From Escherichia fergusonii ATCC 35469 (GTDB taxonomy: Bacteria; Pseudomonadota; Gammaproteobacteria; Enterobacterales; Enterobacteriaceae), in NCBI RefSeq assembly GCF_000026225.1, contig NC_011740.1, positions 3,348,001-3,412,000 of the forward strand: a DNA stretch of 64,000 nucleotides, given 5' to 3'. A model generated the notes under the pieces. It searched no databases, was not told the origin of the DNA, and saw nothing but the letters and a program-made list of their open reading frames with translations. Of the stretch, positions 39,790-48,560 are shown piece after piece. How positions within the stretch are numbered: the stretch's first letter is position 1; each line of letters starts with the position of its first letter. The position numbers and the translations under genes were made by a program.

Positions 39790-41880
39790 ATGTGGCGCAG
39801 ACTGATTTATCACCCCGATATCAACTATGCACTACGACAAACGCTAGTGCTATGTTTGCCCGTGGCCGTTGGGTTAATGCTTGGCGAATTACGATTCGGT
39901 CTGCTCTTCTCCCTCGTTCCTGCCTGTTGCAATATTGCGGGCCTTGATACGCCTCATAAACGTTTTTTCAAACGCTTAATCATTGGTGCGTCACTGTTTG
40001 CCACCTGTAGCTTGCTGACACAGCTGTTACTGGCAAAAGATGTTCCCCTGCCCTTTTTGCTGACCGGATTAACGCTGGTGCTTGGTGTCACTGCTGAGCT
40101 GGGGCCATTGCACGCAAAATTGCTTCCCGCATCGCTGCTCGCCGCCATTTTTACCCTCAGTCTGGCGGGATACATGCCAGTCTGGGAACCGTTGCTCATC
40201 TATGCGCTGGGCACTCTCTGGTACGGATTGTTTAACTGGTTTTGGTTCTGGATCTGGCGCGAACAACCGCTACGCGAGTCACTAAGTCTGCTGTACCGTG
40301 AACTGGCGGATTACTGCGAAGCCAAATACAGCCTGCTTACCCAGCACACCGATCCTGAAAAAGCATTGCCACCACTGCTGGTGCGCCAGCAAAAAGCGGT
40401 CGATTTAATTACTCAGTGCTATCAGCAAATGCATATGCTTTCCGCGCAAAATAATACTGACTACAAGCGGATGCTGCGTATTTTCCAGGAGGCGCTGGAT
40501 TTACAGGAACATATTTCGGTCAGCTTGCATCAGCCGGAAGAGGTGCAAAAGCTGGTCGAGCGTAGCCATGCGGAAGAAGTTATCCGCTGGAATGCGCAAA
40601 CTGTCGCCACTCGCCTGCGCGTGCTGGCTGATGACATTCTTTACCATCGCCTGCCGACGCGCTTTACGATGGAAAAACAAATTGGCGCACTGGAAAAAAT
40701 CGCCCGCCAGCATCCGGATAATCCTGTTGGGCAATTCTGCTATTGGCACTTCAGCCGCATCGCTCGTGTACTACGCACCCAAAAACCGCTCTATGCCCGT
40801 GATTTACTGGCCGATAAACAGCGGCGAATGCCGTTACTGCCGGCACTGAAAAGTTATCTGTCACTAAAGTCTCCGGCGCTACGCAATGCCGGACGACTCA
40901 GTGTGATGTTAAGCGTTGCCAGCCTGATGGGCACCGCACTGCATCTGCCGAAGTCGTACTGGATCCTGATGACGGTATTGCTGGTGACGCAAAATGGCTA
41001 TGGCGCAACCCGTCTGAGGATTGTGAATCGCTCCGTGGGAACCGTGGTCGGGTTAATCATTGCGGGCGTGGCGCTGCACTTTAAAATTCCCGAAGGTTAC
41101 ACCCTGACGTTGATGCTGATTACCACCCTCGCCAGCTACCTGATATTGCGCAAAAACTACGGCTGGGCGACGGTCGGCTTTACCATTACCGCAGTGTATA
41201 CCCTGCAACTATTGTGGTTGAACGGTGAGCAGTACATCCTTCCGCGTCTTATCGATACCATTATTGGTTGTTTAATTGCTTTCGGCGGTACCGTCTGGCT
41301 GTGGCCGCAGTGGCAGAGCGGGTTATTGCGTAAGAACGCCCATGACGCTTTAGAAGCCTATCAGGAAGCGATTCGTTTGATTCTGAGCGAGGATCCGCAA
41401 CCTACGCCACTGGCCTGGCAGCGAATGCGGGTGAATCAGGCGCATAACACTCTGTATAACTCATTGAATCAGGCGATGCAGGAACCGGCATTCAACAGCC
41501 ATTATCTGGCAGATATGAAACTGTGGGTAACGCACAGTCAGTTTATTGTTGAGCATATCAATGCCATGACCACGCTGGCACGGGAACACCGGGCATTGCC
41601 ACCTGAACTGGCGCAAGAATATTTGCAGTCTTGTGAAATCGCCATTCAGCGTTGTCAGCAGCGACTGGAGTATGACGAACCAGGTAGTTCTGGCGATGCC
41701 AATATTATGGATGCGCCGGAGATGCAGCCGCACGAAGGTGCAGCAGGCACACTGGAGCAGCATTTACAGCGGGTTATTGGTCATCTGAACACCATGCACA
41801 CCATTTCGTCGATGGCATGGCGTCAGCGACCGCATCATGGGATTTGGCTGAGTCGCAAGTTGCGGGATTCGAAGGCGTAA
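39790..41880 (+). CDS. yhfK: YhfK, FUSC-like inner-membrane protein
   Basis: YhfK is a 696-residue membrane protein of the YccS/YhfK (FUSC-like) family, related to aromatic-acid exporters. It has two blocks of about five to six membrane segments (roughly 15-145 and 370-500), each followed by a large soluble region. I use the ATG at 39790; a TTG four codons upstream sits in the crp terminator. The substrate is unknown. A REP pair follows the gene. Confidence 0.9.
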   Translation: MWRRLIYHPDINYALRQTLVLCLPVAVGLMLGELRFGLLFSLVPACCNIAGLDTPHKRFFKRLIIGASLFATCSLLTQLLLAKDVPLPFLLTGLTLVLGVTAELGPLHAKLLPASLLAAIFTLSLAGYMPVWEPLLIYALGTLWYGLFNWFWFWIWREQPLRESLSLLYRELADYCEAKYSLLTQHTDPEKALPPLLVRQQKAVDLITQCYQQMHMLSAQNNTDYKRMLRIFQEALDLQEHISVSLHQPEEVQKLVERSHAEEVIRWNAQTVATRLRVLADDILYHRLPTRFTMEKQIGALEKIARQHPDNPVGQFCYWHFSRIARVLRTQKPLYARDLLADKQRRMPLLPALKSYLSLKSPALRNAGRLSVMLSVASLMGTALHLPKSYWILMTVLLVTQNGYGATRLRIVNRSVGTVVGLIIAGVALHFKIPEGYTLTLMLITTLASYLILRKNYGWATVGFTITAVYTLQLLWLNGEQYILPRLIDTIIGCLIAFGGTVWLWPQWQSGLLRKNAHDALEAYQEAIRLILSEDPQPTPLAWQRMRVNQAHNTLYNSLNQAMQEPAFNSHYLADMKLWVTHSQFIVEHINAMTTLAREHRALPPELAQEYLQSCEIAIQRCQQRLEYDEPGSSGDANIMDAPEMQPHEGAAGTLEQHLQRVIGHLNTMHTISSMAWRQRPHHGIWLSRKLRDSKA

Positions 41881-41892
41881 TACAGGCTAAAC

Positions 41893-41957
41893 CATCGGAT
41901 AAGGCGTTTACGTCGCATCCGACATCTTTTGCCTGATGCGACGCTGACGCGTCTTAT
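41893..41957. repeat. REP pair (BIME) between yhfK and argD
   Basis: Two oppositely oriented REP-type palindromic units fill the 77-bp convergent gap. One is CGGATAAGGCGTTTACGTCG (41895 on) and the other starts GCCTGATGCGACGCTGACGC (41931 on). Both match the REP consensus GCCGGATGCGGCGTGAACGCC-TTATCCGGC. Such units stabilise 3' ends and bind gyrase or IHF. Confidence 0.85.
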
Positions 41958-43178
41958 TTACGCCCCAATCACCTTCGCCACCGCGTGGGCGAAACGATGC
42001 ATCCCTTCATCGATATCCGCATCTTCCACCACCAGCGACGGCGCAAAACGCATCACATCAGGCCCGGCATTCAGCACCATTACGCCTGCCTCGGCACCCG
42101 CATACAGGAAATCACGCGCCCGACCTTTGTACTGTGGTTTCAGCTCTGCGCCAATCAACAGCCCCATACCGCGAATATCGCTAAACACATCGTACTGCTG
42201 ATCGATCTTCTGCAAATGGTCCACAAAACGCTGGCGTTTCGCGTGAATGCCTTCCAGCACTTCAGGGGTATTGATGATATCAAACGCCGCACCCGCTACT
42301 GCACAGGCCAGTGGATTACCGCCGTAGGTGGAACCGTGAGAACCAGGATGAAACGCAGAAGCAATCTCCGCCGTAGTCAGCATGGCGCTAATCGGGAAGC
42401 CGCCACCTAACGCTTTGGCGGAGGTCAGAATATCCGGCGTCACGCCGTAATGCATGTAAGCAAACAGATCGCCGGTCCGCCCCATCCCGCACTGCACTTC
42501 ATCAAACACCAATAATGCCTGATGCTCATCACAGAGTTCGCGCAAGCCCTGCAAAAACTCTGGCGTCGCAGCCGTCACGCCGCCCTCGCCCTGAATCGGC
42601 TCAACCACCACCGCACAGGTATGATCATCCATCACCGCTTTCACTGCGTGGAGATCATTAAAGGGAACGTGGATGATGTCTGCCGGTTTTGGCCCAAAGC
42701 CGTCTGAATATTTTGGCTGCCCGCCCACCGAGACGGTAAACAGCGAACGACCATGAAAAGCGTTATGGAAGGCAATAATTTTGGTTTTGAACGGGCTATG
42801 ACGCACACAGGCGTAATGGCGTGCCAGTTTAAAGGCTGTTTCGTTAGCTTCCGTGCCGGAGTTCATAAACACCACGCGTTCGGCAAACGTTGCCTCAATC
42901 AGTTTACGACCAAGACGCAGCGCCGGTTCATTGGTAAAAACGTTACTGATATGCCACAGAGTTTCGCCCTGGGTTTTTAACGCGTTCACCAGCGCAGGAT
43001 GGCAATGGCCCAACGCCGTAACTGCAATGCCACCCGCGAAATCGACATACTCCTTGCCTTGCTGATCCCAGATTCTGCTGCCCAGACCTTTTACCGGAAT
43101 AAACTCTGCCGGAGCATAAATCGGCAGGATCACTTCATCGAAAGTCGCGCGTGTAATTGCTGTTTGTTCAATTGCCAT
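41958..43178 (-). CDS. argD: Acetylornithine/succinyldiaminopimelate aminotransferase
   Basis: ArgD is a PLP-dependent class III aminotransferase that acts in arginine synthesis (N-acetylornithine) and lysine synthesis (N-succinyl-diaminopimelate). The 406-residue protein has VVEPIQGEGGV, the PLP-phosphate region FDEVQCGMGRTG and the PLP lysine in TSAKALGGGFP (about 250-256). Two ARG boxes lie immediately upstream. Confidence 0.97.
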   Translation of the reverse strand: MAIEQTAITRATFDEVILPIYAPAEFIPVKGLGSRIWDQQGKEYVDFAGGIAVTALGHCHPALVNALKTQGETLWHISNVFTNEPALRLGRKLIEATFAERVVFMNSGTEANETAFKLARHYACVRHSPFKTKIIAFHNAFHGRSLFTVSVGGQPKYSDGFGPKPADIIHVPFNDLHAVKAVMDDHTCAVVVEPIQGEGGVTAATPEFLQGLRELCDEHQALLVFDEVQCGMGRTGDLFAYMHYGVTPDILTSAKALGGGFPISAMLTTAEIASAFHPGSHGSTYGGNPLACAVAGAAFDIINTPEVLEGIHAKRQRFVDHLQKIDQQYDVFSDIRGMGLLIGAELKPQYKGRARDFLYAGAEAGVMVLNAGPDVMRFAPSLVVEDADIDEGMHRFAHAVAKVIGA

Positions 43179-43210
43179 CTCATGATCACCCTGTTACGCA
43201 TAACTCAACG

Positions 43211-43245
43211 TGAAATTATAATCACAAAATATGCATAAAAAATCA
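43211..43245. promoter_or_regulatory. Two ARG boxes (ArgR operator) upstream of argD
   Basis: Cores TGAAATTATAATCA (43211-43224) and TGCATAAAAAATCA (43232-43245) both fit the ARG box core TGAAT-WWWW-ATTCA. Their starts are 21 bp apart, exactly the 18-bp box plus 3-bp spacer arrangement that binds an ArgR hexamer. They lie 33 bp or more upstream of the argD start and would give arginine repression. Confidence 0.8.
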
Positions 43246-43263
43246 CTGAATGGCAATCAGAAA

Positions 43264-43827
43264 TCAGCGCTCCAGGAAATTAGCCAGCAGTTGATGCCCT
43301 TGTTCGCTGAGAATACTTTCTGGATGGAACTGTACGCCTTCCAGATCCCACTGGCGATGGCGAATCCCCATAATCTCGCGGGTTTCGCTCCAGGCCGTCA
43401 CTTCAAAGCACTCCGGTAATGAGTCAGGCTCCACCACCAGCGAATGGTAGCGTGTCACGGTGAGTGGATTTGCCAGCCCCTTAAATACGCCCTCACCGTT
43501 ATGTGTGATCGGCGAGGTTTTGCCGTGCATCACCTTTGCGGCGCGCACAACTTTGCCACCAAAAGCCTGCGCCATTGCCTGATGACCGAGGCAGACGCCA
43601 AGAATCGGCAAACTCCCGGCGTAGTGGCGAATAACGTCAAGGGAGATCCCTGCGTCGTCCGGCGTACAGGGTCCAGGTGAGATAACAATTTTCTGCGGTT
43701 TGAGTGTGTCGATATCCGCCAACGTTAACGCATCGTTGCGCTTAACCAACACATCCGCCCCCAGTTCACAAAAGTACTGGTAGAGGTTCCAGGTAAAAGA
43801 ATCGTAGTTATCAATAAGCAGGATCAT
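43264..43827 (-). CDS. pabA: Aminodeoxychorismate synthase glutaminase subunit
   Basis: PabA is the class I glutamine amidotransferase partner of PabB in 4-aminobenzoate and folate synthesis. The catalytic triad is present: Cys79 (LGVCLGHQ), His168 and Glu170 (QFHPES). The full 187 residues are present. It lies 31 bp after fic, as in the conserved yhfG-fic-pabA operon. Confidence 0.97.
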   Translation of the reverse strand: MILLIDNYDSFTWNLYQYFCELGADVLVKRNDALTLADIDTLKPQKIVISPGPCTPDDAGISLDVIRHYAGSLPILGVCLGHQAMAQAFGGKVVRAAKVMHGKTSPITHNGEGVFKGLANPLTVTRYHSLVVEPDSLPECFEVTAWSETREIMGIRHRQWDLEGVQFHPESILSEQGHQLLANFLER

Positions 43828-43858
43828 GGCGGCTCCGGTACGAAAGAACCGCGCTATT

Positions 43859-44461
43859 TTACTCAGATTCCCCGGCTTCGCTTACCACTTTGCTAAATAT
43901 CATCTGCAGCGCGGTGAGATCCCCCATTGCCCCACTCTGATTTGCCTGATTCCAGGCCTCTTTTTCAATACCCTGCCAGCTCAGTTGATAACCAGCATGA
44001 ATCGCCAGTTGCTCGAAGAAGATCCGCTGTGCCAGACCACTTCCCGCCCGGAAGGGATGCAGGACGTTGATTTCACAATAGTAGTGTGCCAGCCGCTCGA
44101 CGAACTTCGTTTTCTCCAGGCCAACCAGATACCCTTCTTCCTCCAGATCCTGCATCAGGGCATTGCCCTCTTTTTCGATATAAGCAAAGTGGCAGAACGG
44201 CGTATCACCCTGATAAATATCAACTTCACGCAGTTGCCCCGCCCAGTCGAAAATATCCTGATACAGCTGGCGATGGATAGTGCGCAAATGCGGTAAACCG
44301 CGCACCAGCGGACCAAGCTCAATGGTCGCAGCACGCAGCGCCGTCATTTCGTAAGCGGCCTGTTCCAGCCGCTGTTGCTGGCGGATGTTCAGCCGGTTAC
44401 GCATGATATCAAGGCCAGGATAAAGATACGGATCGCGCCCTTCGCCGAATTTATCGCTCAT
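43859..44461 (-). CDS. fic: Fic-domain protein (putative AMP transferase toxin)
   Basis: Fic is a 200-residue Fic-fold protein. Active Fic enzymes carry HxFx(D/E)(G/A)N(G/K)RxxR; here the motif is HPFRAGSGLAQR (135-146). The essential histidine is present, but the acidic residue, asparagine and first arginine are replaced (Ala139, Ser141, Leu143). K-12 Fic has nearly the same degenerate motif as I recall, so this is not a strain-specific lesion. The upstream yhfG overlaps by 11 bp and encodes the antitoxin-like partner. Confidence 0.92.
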   Translation of the reverse strand: MSDKFGEGRDPYLYPGLDIMRNRLNIRQQQRLEQAAYEMTALRAATIELGPLVRGLPHLRTIHRQLYQDIFDWAGQLREVDIYQGDTPFCHFAYIEKEGNALMQDLEEEGYLVGLEKTKFVERLAHYYCEINVLHPFRAGSGLAQRIFFEQLAIHAGYQLSWQGIEKEAWNQANQSGAMGDLTALQMIFSKVVSEAGESE

Positions 44462-44618
44462 AGTGCCTCCTCAGCTCTTCAAGGCGCGCTAAAGCCTCTG
44501 CGGCAGTAAGAGTAACTAAAGGCATCTCGACGCCTTCAAGACGGCGACTGGCCTGGAAATTACGATTACGCTGAAGCTCCCAGAGACGGGACTTTTGCTT
44601 ATCGGTGAGTTTCTTCAC
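44451..44618 (-). CDS. yhfG: YhfG, Fic antitoxin-like protein
   Basis: A 55-residue protein begins at GTG (44616-44618): MKKLTDKQKSRLWELQRNRN. It is helical and basic at the N-terminus. It ends RRHYER and overlaps the fic start by 11 bp, so fic is translated in coupling with it. In E. coli the pair behaves as a class I Fic toxin-antitoxin module, in which the small protein's helix blocks the Fic ATP site. Confidence 0.92.
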   Translation of the reverse strand: MKKLTDKQKSRLWELQRNRNFQASRRLEGVEMPLVTLTAAEALARLEELRRHYER

Positions 44619-44691
44619 TTGATGCCTCCCTGAACGTGTCCATTTGCCACAAGTATAAGCGGCAAATCCGGGTTACGCCGGGAGAGCAGAA

Positions 44692-44713
44692 GCGCGGGCA
44701 AGATTGCCCGCGC
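44692..44713 (-). terminator. GC-rich hairpin downstream of ppiA
   Basis: GCGCGGGCA and TGCCCGCGC form a 9-bp stem around an AGAT tetraloop, 9 bp past the ppiA stop. It lacks a clear T run, so it may act as a 3'-end stabiliser or a weak terminator. Confidence 0.4.
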
Positions 44714-44722
44714 GAGAAATCA

Positions 44723-45295
44723 TTACGGCAGGACTTTAGCGGAAAGGATAACTACCGGTTTTGACGGCACATTCTGGTACGGACCAACATCATGAGTCGG
44801 CACCTGGGAAATCTTATCGGCAACGTCCATGCCTTTCACCACTTTACCAAATACCGCGTAACCGAAATCACGCTGACCATGGTCAAGGAAGGCGTTATCG
44901 GCAACGTTGATAAAGAACTGACTGGTGGCGCTGTCTTTGTCAGCGGTACGCGCCATCGCGATGGTGCCACGCGTGTTGCGCAGGCCGTTATCGGCTTCAT
45001 TTTTGATTGGCGGGTTTGGTTTTTTCTGCTGCATCTGCTCGGTGAAACCGCCGCCCTGAATCATAAAGCCAGGAATGACGCGGTGAAAGGTGGTGTTGTT
45101 ATAAAAACCACTGTTCACATAATCGACAAAGTTTTGCACTGACACTGGCGCTTTCTGGCTATTAAGCTCCAGTTCAATGTCACCGGCGGAGGTCGTTAAT
45201 AAAACGTGCGGATCTCCTTTCGCTGCCAATGCTGCGGGTGAAAGAGCAGAAAGAGCGAAAACAGCTGCAACAGCCGCCAGGGTCGATTTAAGCAT
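44723..45295 (-). CDS. ppiA: Periplasmic peptidyl-prolyl cis-trans isomerase A (cyclophilin)
   Basis: PpiA catalyses prolyl isomerisation in the periplasm. The 190-residue precursor has a signal peptide cleaved after ALA near residue 24, then a cyclophilin fold with FHRVIPGFMIQGGGFT, TSQFFINVADN and FGKVVKGMDVADKI. It is divergent from nirB across 388 bp. Confidence 0.97.
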   Translation of the reverse strand: MLKSTLAAVAAVFALSALSPAALAAKGDPHVLLTTSAGDIELELNSQKAPVSVQNFVDYVNSGFYNNTTFHRVIPGFMIQGGGFTEQMQQKKPNPPIKNEADNGLRNTRGTIAMARTADKDSATSQFFINVADNAFLDHGQRDFGYAVFGKVVKGMDVADKISQVPTHDVGPYQNVPSKPVVILSAKVLP

Positions 45296-45422
45296 GAGAT
45301 TTCCTTAACTAGAGCAGAAATAAAGCAAGTGAAGTGATTCTAAATAGCCTTCAAGTACAAGGCCATCCCTTTACCTAATTTTACGTATCTGAAACAAATG
45401 TAACGCTGGCAGACGTGCTTTA

Positions 45423-45438
45423 TGTGATCTGCATCACT
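45423..45438. promoter_or_regulatory. CRP-binding site in the ppiA-nirB region
   Basis: TGTGA-TCTGCA-TCACT fits the CRP consensus at nine of ten core positions. It lies 128 bp upstream of ppiA, which is known to be cAMP-CRP regulated, and 246 bp upstream of nirB. Apart from the features listed separately, the 388-bp gap 45296-45683 shows no supportable gene. Confidence 0.65.
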
Positions 45439-45488
45439 TTATGCTGTTCAATGATGAAGAAATACCCATTCTACGAAGTTTTGATAGC

Positions 45489-45521
45489 AAAACAGGAAAC
45501 TCTCTGTTCTGCCTGTTTTTT
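45489..45521 (+). terminator. Orphan terminator-like hairpin between ppiA and nirB
   Basis: AAAACAGG (45489-45496) pairs with CCTGTTTT (45512-45519), with inner AAC/GTT pairing, and ends in a T run. It points rightward, but no plus-strand gene precedes it: ppiA upstream is on the minus strand. In K-12 a plus-strand gene, tsgA, lies here, so this may be its remaining terminator. Confidence 0.5.
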
Positions 45522-45582
45522 ATACACAGGCGAAATGTCAGACAATTCCACGACTTAAGAAAATTTATACAAATCAGCAATA

Positions 45583-45598
45583 TACCCCTTAAGGAGTA
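45583..45598 (+). promoter_or_regulatory. NarL/NarP site of the nirB promoter
   Basis: TACCCCT-TA-AGGAGTA is a perfect 7-2-7 inverted repeat of the NarL/NarP heptamer TACYYMT. It is centred 28 bp upstream of the FNR site, the known position of the nitrate/nitrite-responsive site at the E. coli nir promoter. Confidence 0.85.
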
Positions 45599-45611
45599 TA
45601 TAAAGGTGAAT

Positions 45612-45652
45612 TTGATTTACATCAATAAGTGGGGTTGCTGAATCGTTAAGGT
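45612..45652 (+). promoter_or_regulatory. FNR-dependent nirB promoter
   Basis: The FNR site TTGAT-TTAC-ATCAA (45612-45625) matches consensus exactly. A TAAGGT -10 at 45647-45652 predicts a start near 45660, placing the FNR site at about -41.5, the class II activator position. This promoter would drive nirBDC-cysG under anaerobiosis. Confidence 0.85.
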
Positions 45653-45683
45653 AGGCAGTAATAAAAAAGAAATCGAGGCAAAA

Positions 45684-48227
45684 ATGAGCAAAGTCAGACT
45701 CGCAATTATCGGTAACGGTATGGTCGGCCATCGCTTTATCGAAGATCTTCTTGATAAATCTGATGCGGCCAACTTTGATATTACCGTTTTCTGTGAAGAA
45801 CCGCGCATCGCTTATGACCGCGTACACCTCTCGTCTTACTTCTCTCACCACACCGCCGAAGAGCTGTCGCTGGTGCGCGAAGGCTTCTACGAGAAACACG
45901 GCATCAAAGTTCTGGTCGGCGAACGCGCTATCACCATCAACCGTCAGGAGAAGGTGATTCACTCCAGCGCCGGGCGTACCGTTTTTTATGACAAGCTAAT
46001 CATGGCGACCGGTTCCTACCCGTGGATCCCGCCAATCAAAGGTTCTGATACTCAGGACTGCTTTGTCTATCGCACCATTGAAGACCTCAACGCCATTGAA
46101 TCCTGCGCCCGTCGCAGCAAGCGCGGTGCCGTTGTTGGTGGCGGCCTGTTAGGTCTGGAAGCCGCTGGCGCGCTGAAAAACTTAGGCATTGAAACCCACG
46201 TTATCGAATTTGCCCCTATGCTGATGGCGGAACAGCTTGATCAGATGGGTGGCGAGCAGCTGCGTCGCAAAATCGAAAGTATGGGCGTGCGCGTTCACAC
46301 CAGCAAAAACACCCTTGAGATTGTGCAGGAAGGTGTTGAAGCGCGTAAAACCATGCGTTTTGCCGACGGCAGCGAACTGGAAGTCGACTTTATCGTCTTC
46401 TCTACCGGTATCCGTCCGCGCGATAAGCTGGCAACTCAGTGTGGTCTGGACGTTGCTCCGCGTGGGGGTATCGTCATTAATGATTCCTGCCAGACTTCCG
46501 ATCCGGATATCTACGCCATCGGCGAATGCGCAAGCTGGAACAACCGTGTATTTGGTCTGGTAGCACCTGGCTACAAAATGGCGCAGGTCGCCGTTGACCA
46601 TATTCTCGGTAGCGAAAACGCCTTTGAAGGTGCTGACCTTAGCGCCAAGCTGAAATTGCTGGGCGTAGACGTAGGCGGTATTGGTGATGCTCACGGTCGC
46701 ACGCCTGGCGCACGTAGCTACGTTTACCTCGATGAAAGTAAAGAGATCTACAAACGCCTGATTGTCAGCGAAGACAACAAAACCCTGCTCGGTGCAGTAC
46801 TGGTGGGTGATACCAGCGACTACGGTAACCTGCTGCAACTGGTGCTGAACGCAATCGAACTGCCGGAAAACCCGGATTCTCTGATTCTGCCGGCGCACTC
46901 AGGTAGCGGCAAGCTGTCTATTGGTGTTGATAAACTGCCGGACAGCGCGCAAATCTGCTCCTGCTTTGACGTCACCAAAGGCGATCTGATTGCTGCCATC
47001 AACAAAGGCTGCCATACCGTTGCGGCGCTGAAAGCCGAAACCAAAGCGGGTACTGGCTGCGGTGGCTGTATCCCGCTGGTCACTCAGGTACTGAACGCGG
47101 AACTGGCAAAACAGGGTATCGAAGTTAACAATAACCTGTGCGAACACTTTGCTTATTCGCGTCAGGAACTGTTCCATTTGATCCGCGTTGAAGGCATTAA
47201 AACCTTCGAAGAACTGCTGGCGAAACACGGTAAAGGCTACGGTTGTGAGGTTTGTAAACCAACCGTCGGTTCACTGCTGGCCTCCTGCTGGAACGAATAC
47301 ATTCTGAAGCCGGAACATACTCCGCTACAGGATTCTAACGACAACTTCCTCGCGAACATCCAGAAAGACGGCACCTACTCGGTGATCCCGCGTTCTCCGG
47401 GTGGTGAAATCACCCCAGAAGGGCTGATGGCAGTGGGTCGTATCGCGCGTGAATTTAATCTCTACACCAAAATCACCGGCTCCCAGCGTCTGGCGATGTT
47501 TGGCGCACAGAAAGACGATCTGCCGGAGATCTGGCGTCAGCTGATTGAAGCAGGTTTCGAAACCGGTCATGCCTATGCGAAAGCACTGCGTATGGCGAAA
47601 ACCTGCGTGGGTAGCACCTGGTGCCGCTACGGCGTTGGCGACAGCGTTGGCCTCGGCGTGGAACTGGAAAACCGCTACAAAGGCATCCGTACGCCGCACA
47701 AAATGAAGTTCGGTGTCTCCGGCTGTACCCGTGAATGTTCAGAAGCCCAGGGCAAAGACGTGGGTATCATCGCCACCGAAAAAGGCTGGAACCTGTATGT
47801 GTGCGGTAACGGCGGCATGAAACCGCGTCATGCGGATCTGCTGGCAGCGGATATCGATCGCGAAACACTGATCAAATATCTTGACCGCTTCATGATGTTC
47901 TACATCCGTACTGCCGACAAACTGACGCGTACCGCACCGTGGTTAGAAAACCTCGAAGGCGGCATTGATTACCTGAAAGCGGTGATCATTGACGACAAAC
48001 TGGGGCTGAACGCACATCTGGAAGAAGAGATGGCGCGCCTGCGTGAAGCGGTAGTGTGTGAGTGGACTGAAACGGTCAATACGCCGTCTGCGCAGACTCG
48101 CTTCAAACACTTCATCAACAGCGATAAGCGTGACCCGAACGTGCAGATGGTGCCAGAGCGCGAACAGCACCGTCCGGCAACGCCGTATGAACGTATCCCG
48201 GTAACTCTGGTGGAGGACAACGCATGA
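45684..48227 (+). CDS. nirB: NADH-dependent nitrite reductase, large subunit
   Basis: NirB reduces nitrite to ammonium in the cytoplasm with NADH, using FAD, a [2Fe-2S]-type BFD domain, a [4Fe-4S] cluster and siroheme. The 847 residues show an FAD/NAD oxidoreductase region (IIGNGMVGHRFIEDLL; AVVGGGLLGLEAAGAL). A BFD-like domain follows (SCFDVTKGDL with GCGGC, about 425-480). The C-terminal siroheme domain has GVSGCTRECSEAQGKDVG and the CGNGG pair (about 675-715). First gene of the nir operon. Confidence 0.98.
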   Translation: MSKVRLAIIGNGMVGHRFIEDLLDKSDAANFDITVFCEEPRIAYDRVHLSSYFSHHTAEELSLVREGFYEKHGIKVLVGERAITINRQEKVIHSSAGRTVFYDKLIMATGSYPWIPPIKGSDTQDCFVYRTIEDLNAIESCARRSKRGAVVGGGLLGLEAAGALKNLGIETHVIEFAPMLMAEQLDQMGGEQLRRKIESMGVRVHTSKNTLEIVQEGVEARKTMRFADGSELEVDFIVFSTGIRPRDKLATQCGLDVAPRGGIVINDSCQTSDPDIYAIGECASWNNRVFGLVAPGYKMAQVAVDHILGSENAFEGADLSAKLKLLGVDVGGIGDAHGRTPGARSYVYLDESKEIYKRLIVSEDNKTLLGAVLVGDTSDYGNLLQLVLNAIELPENPDSLILPAHSGSGKLSIGVDKLPDSAQICSCFDVTKGDLIAAINKGCHTVAALKAETKAGTGCGGCIPLVTQVLNAELAKQGIEVNNNLCEHFAYSRQELFHLIRVEGIKTFEELLAKHGKGYGCEVCKPTVGSLLASCWNEYILKPEHTPLQDSNDNFLANIQKDGTYSVIPRSPGGEITPEGLMAVGRIAREFNLYTKITGSQRLAMFGAQKDDLPEIWRQLIEAGFETGHAYAKALRMAKTCVGSTWCRYGVGDSVGLGVELENRYKGIRTPHKMKFGVSGCTRECSEAQGKDVGIIATEKGWNLYVCGNGGMKPRHADLLAADIDRETLIKYLDRFMMFYIRTADKLTRTAPWLENLEGGIDYLKAVIIDDKLGLNAHLEEEMARLREAVVCEWTETVNTPSAQTRFKHFINSDKRDPNVQMVPEREQHRPATPYERIPVTLVEDNA

Positions 48228-48550
48228 GCCAGTGGAAAGACATCTGCAAAATTGATGACATCCTGCCTGAAACCGGCGTCTGCGCGCTGTTAGGTGACGA
48301 GCAGGTAGCGATTTTCCGCCCGTATCACAGCGACCAGGTGTTTGCGATCAGCAACATCGATCCGTTCTTCGAATCCAGCGTGCTGTCACGCGGGCTGATT
48401 GCGGAACACCAGGGCGAGCTGTGGGTCGCCAGTCCGCTGAAAAAACAGCGTTTTCGCTTAAGCGACGGTTTATGCATGGAAGATGAACAGTTTTCCGTCA
48501 AGCATTACGAGGCACGAGTGAAAGACGGCGTGGTACAGCTACGCGGTTAA
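48224..48550 (+). CDS. nirD: NADH-dependent nitrite reductase, small subunit
   Basis: NirD is a 108-residue Rieske-fold protein without the cluster-binding Cys/His pairs, as is normal for this subunit. It begins MSQWKDICKIDDILPETGV. Its ATG overlaps the nirB stop by 4 bp, giving coupled expression of the two subunits. Confidence 0.97.
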   Translation: MSQWKDICKIDDILPETGVCALLGDEQVAIFRPYHSDQVFAISNIDPFFESSVLSRGLIAEHQGELWVASPLKKQRFRLSDGLCMEDEQFSVKHYEARVKDGVVQLRG

Positions 48551-48560
48551 TTGTTTTAAC

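Noticed and set aside
41893..41957. Possible CRISPR-like repeat or IS end between yhfK and argD
   Set aside because: The two inverted units fit the REP/BIME consensus; there are no regularly spaced direct repeats or transposase.
45441..45641. Plus-strand 66-codon open frame in the ppiA-nirB gap
   Set aside because: It has no ribosome-binding site, no recognisable protein features, and runs through the orphan hairpin, the NarL site and the FNR site.
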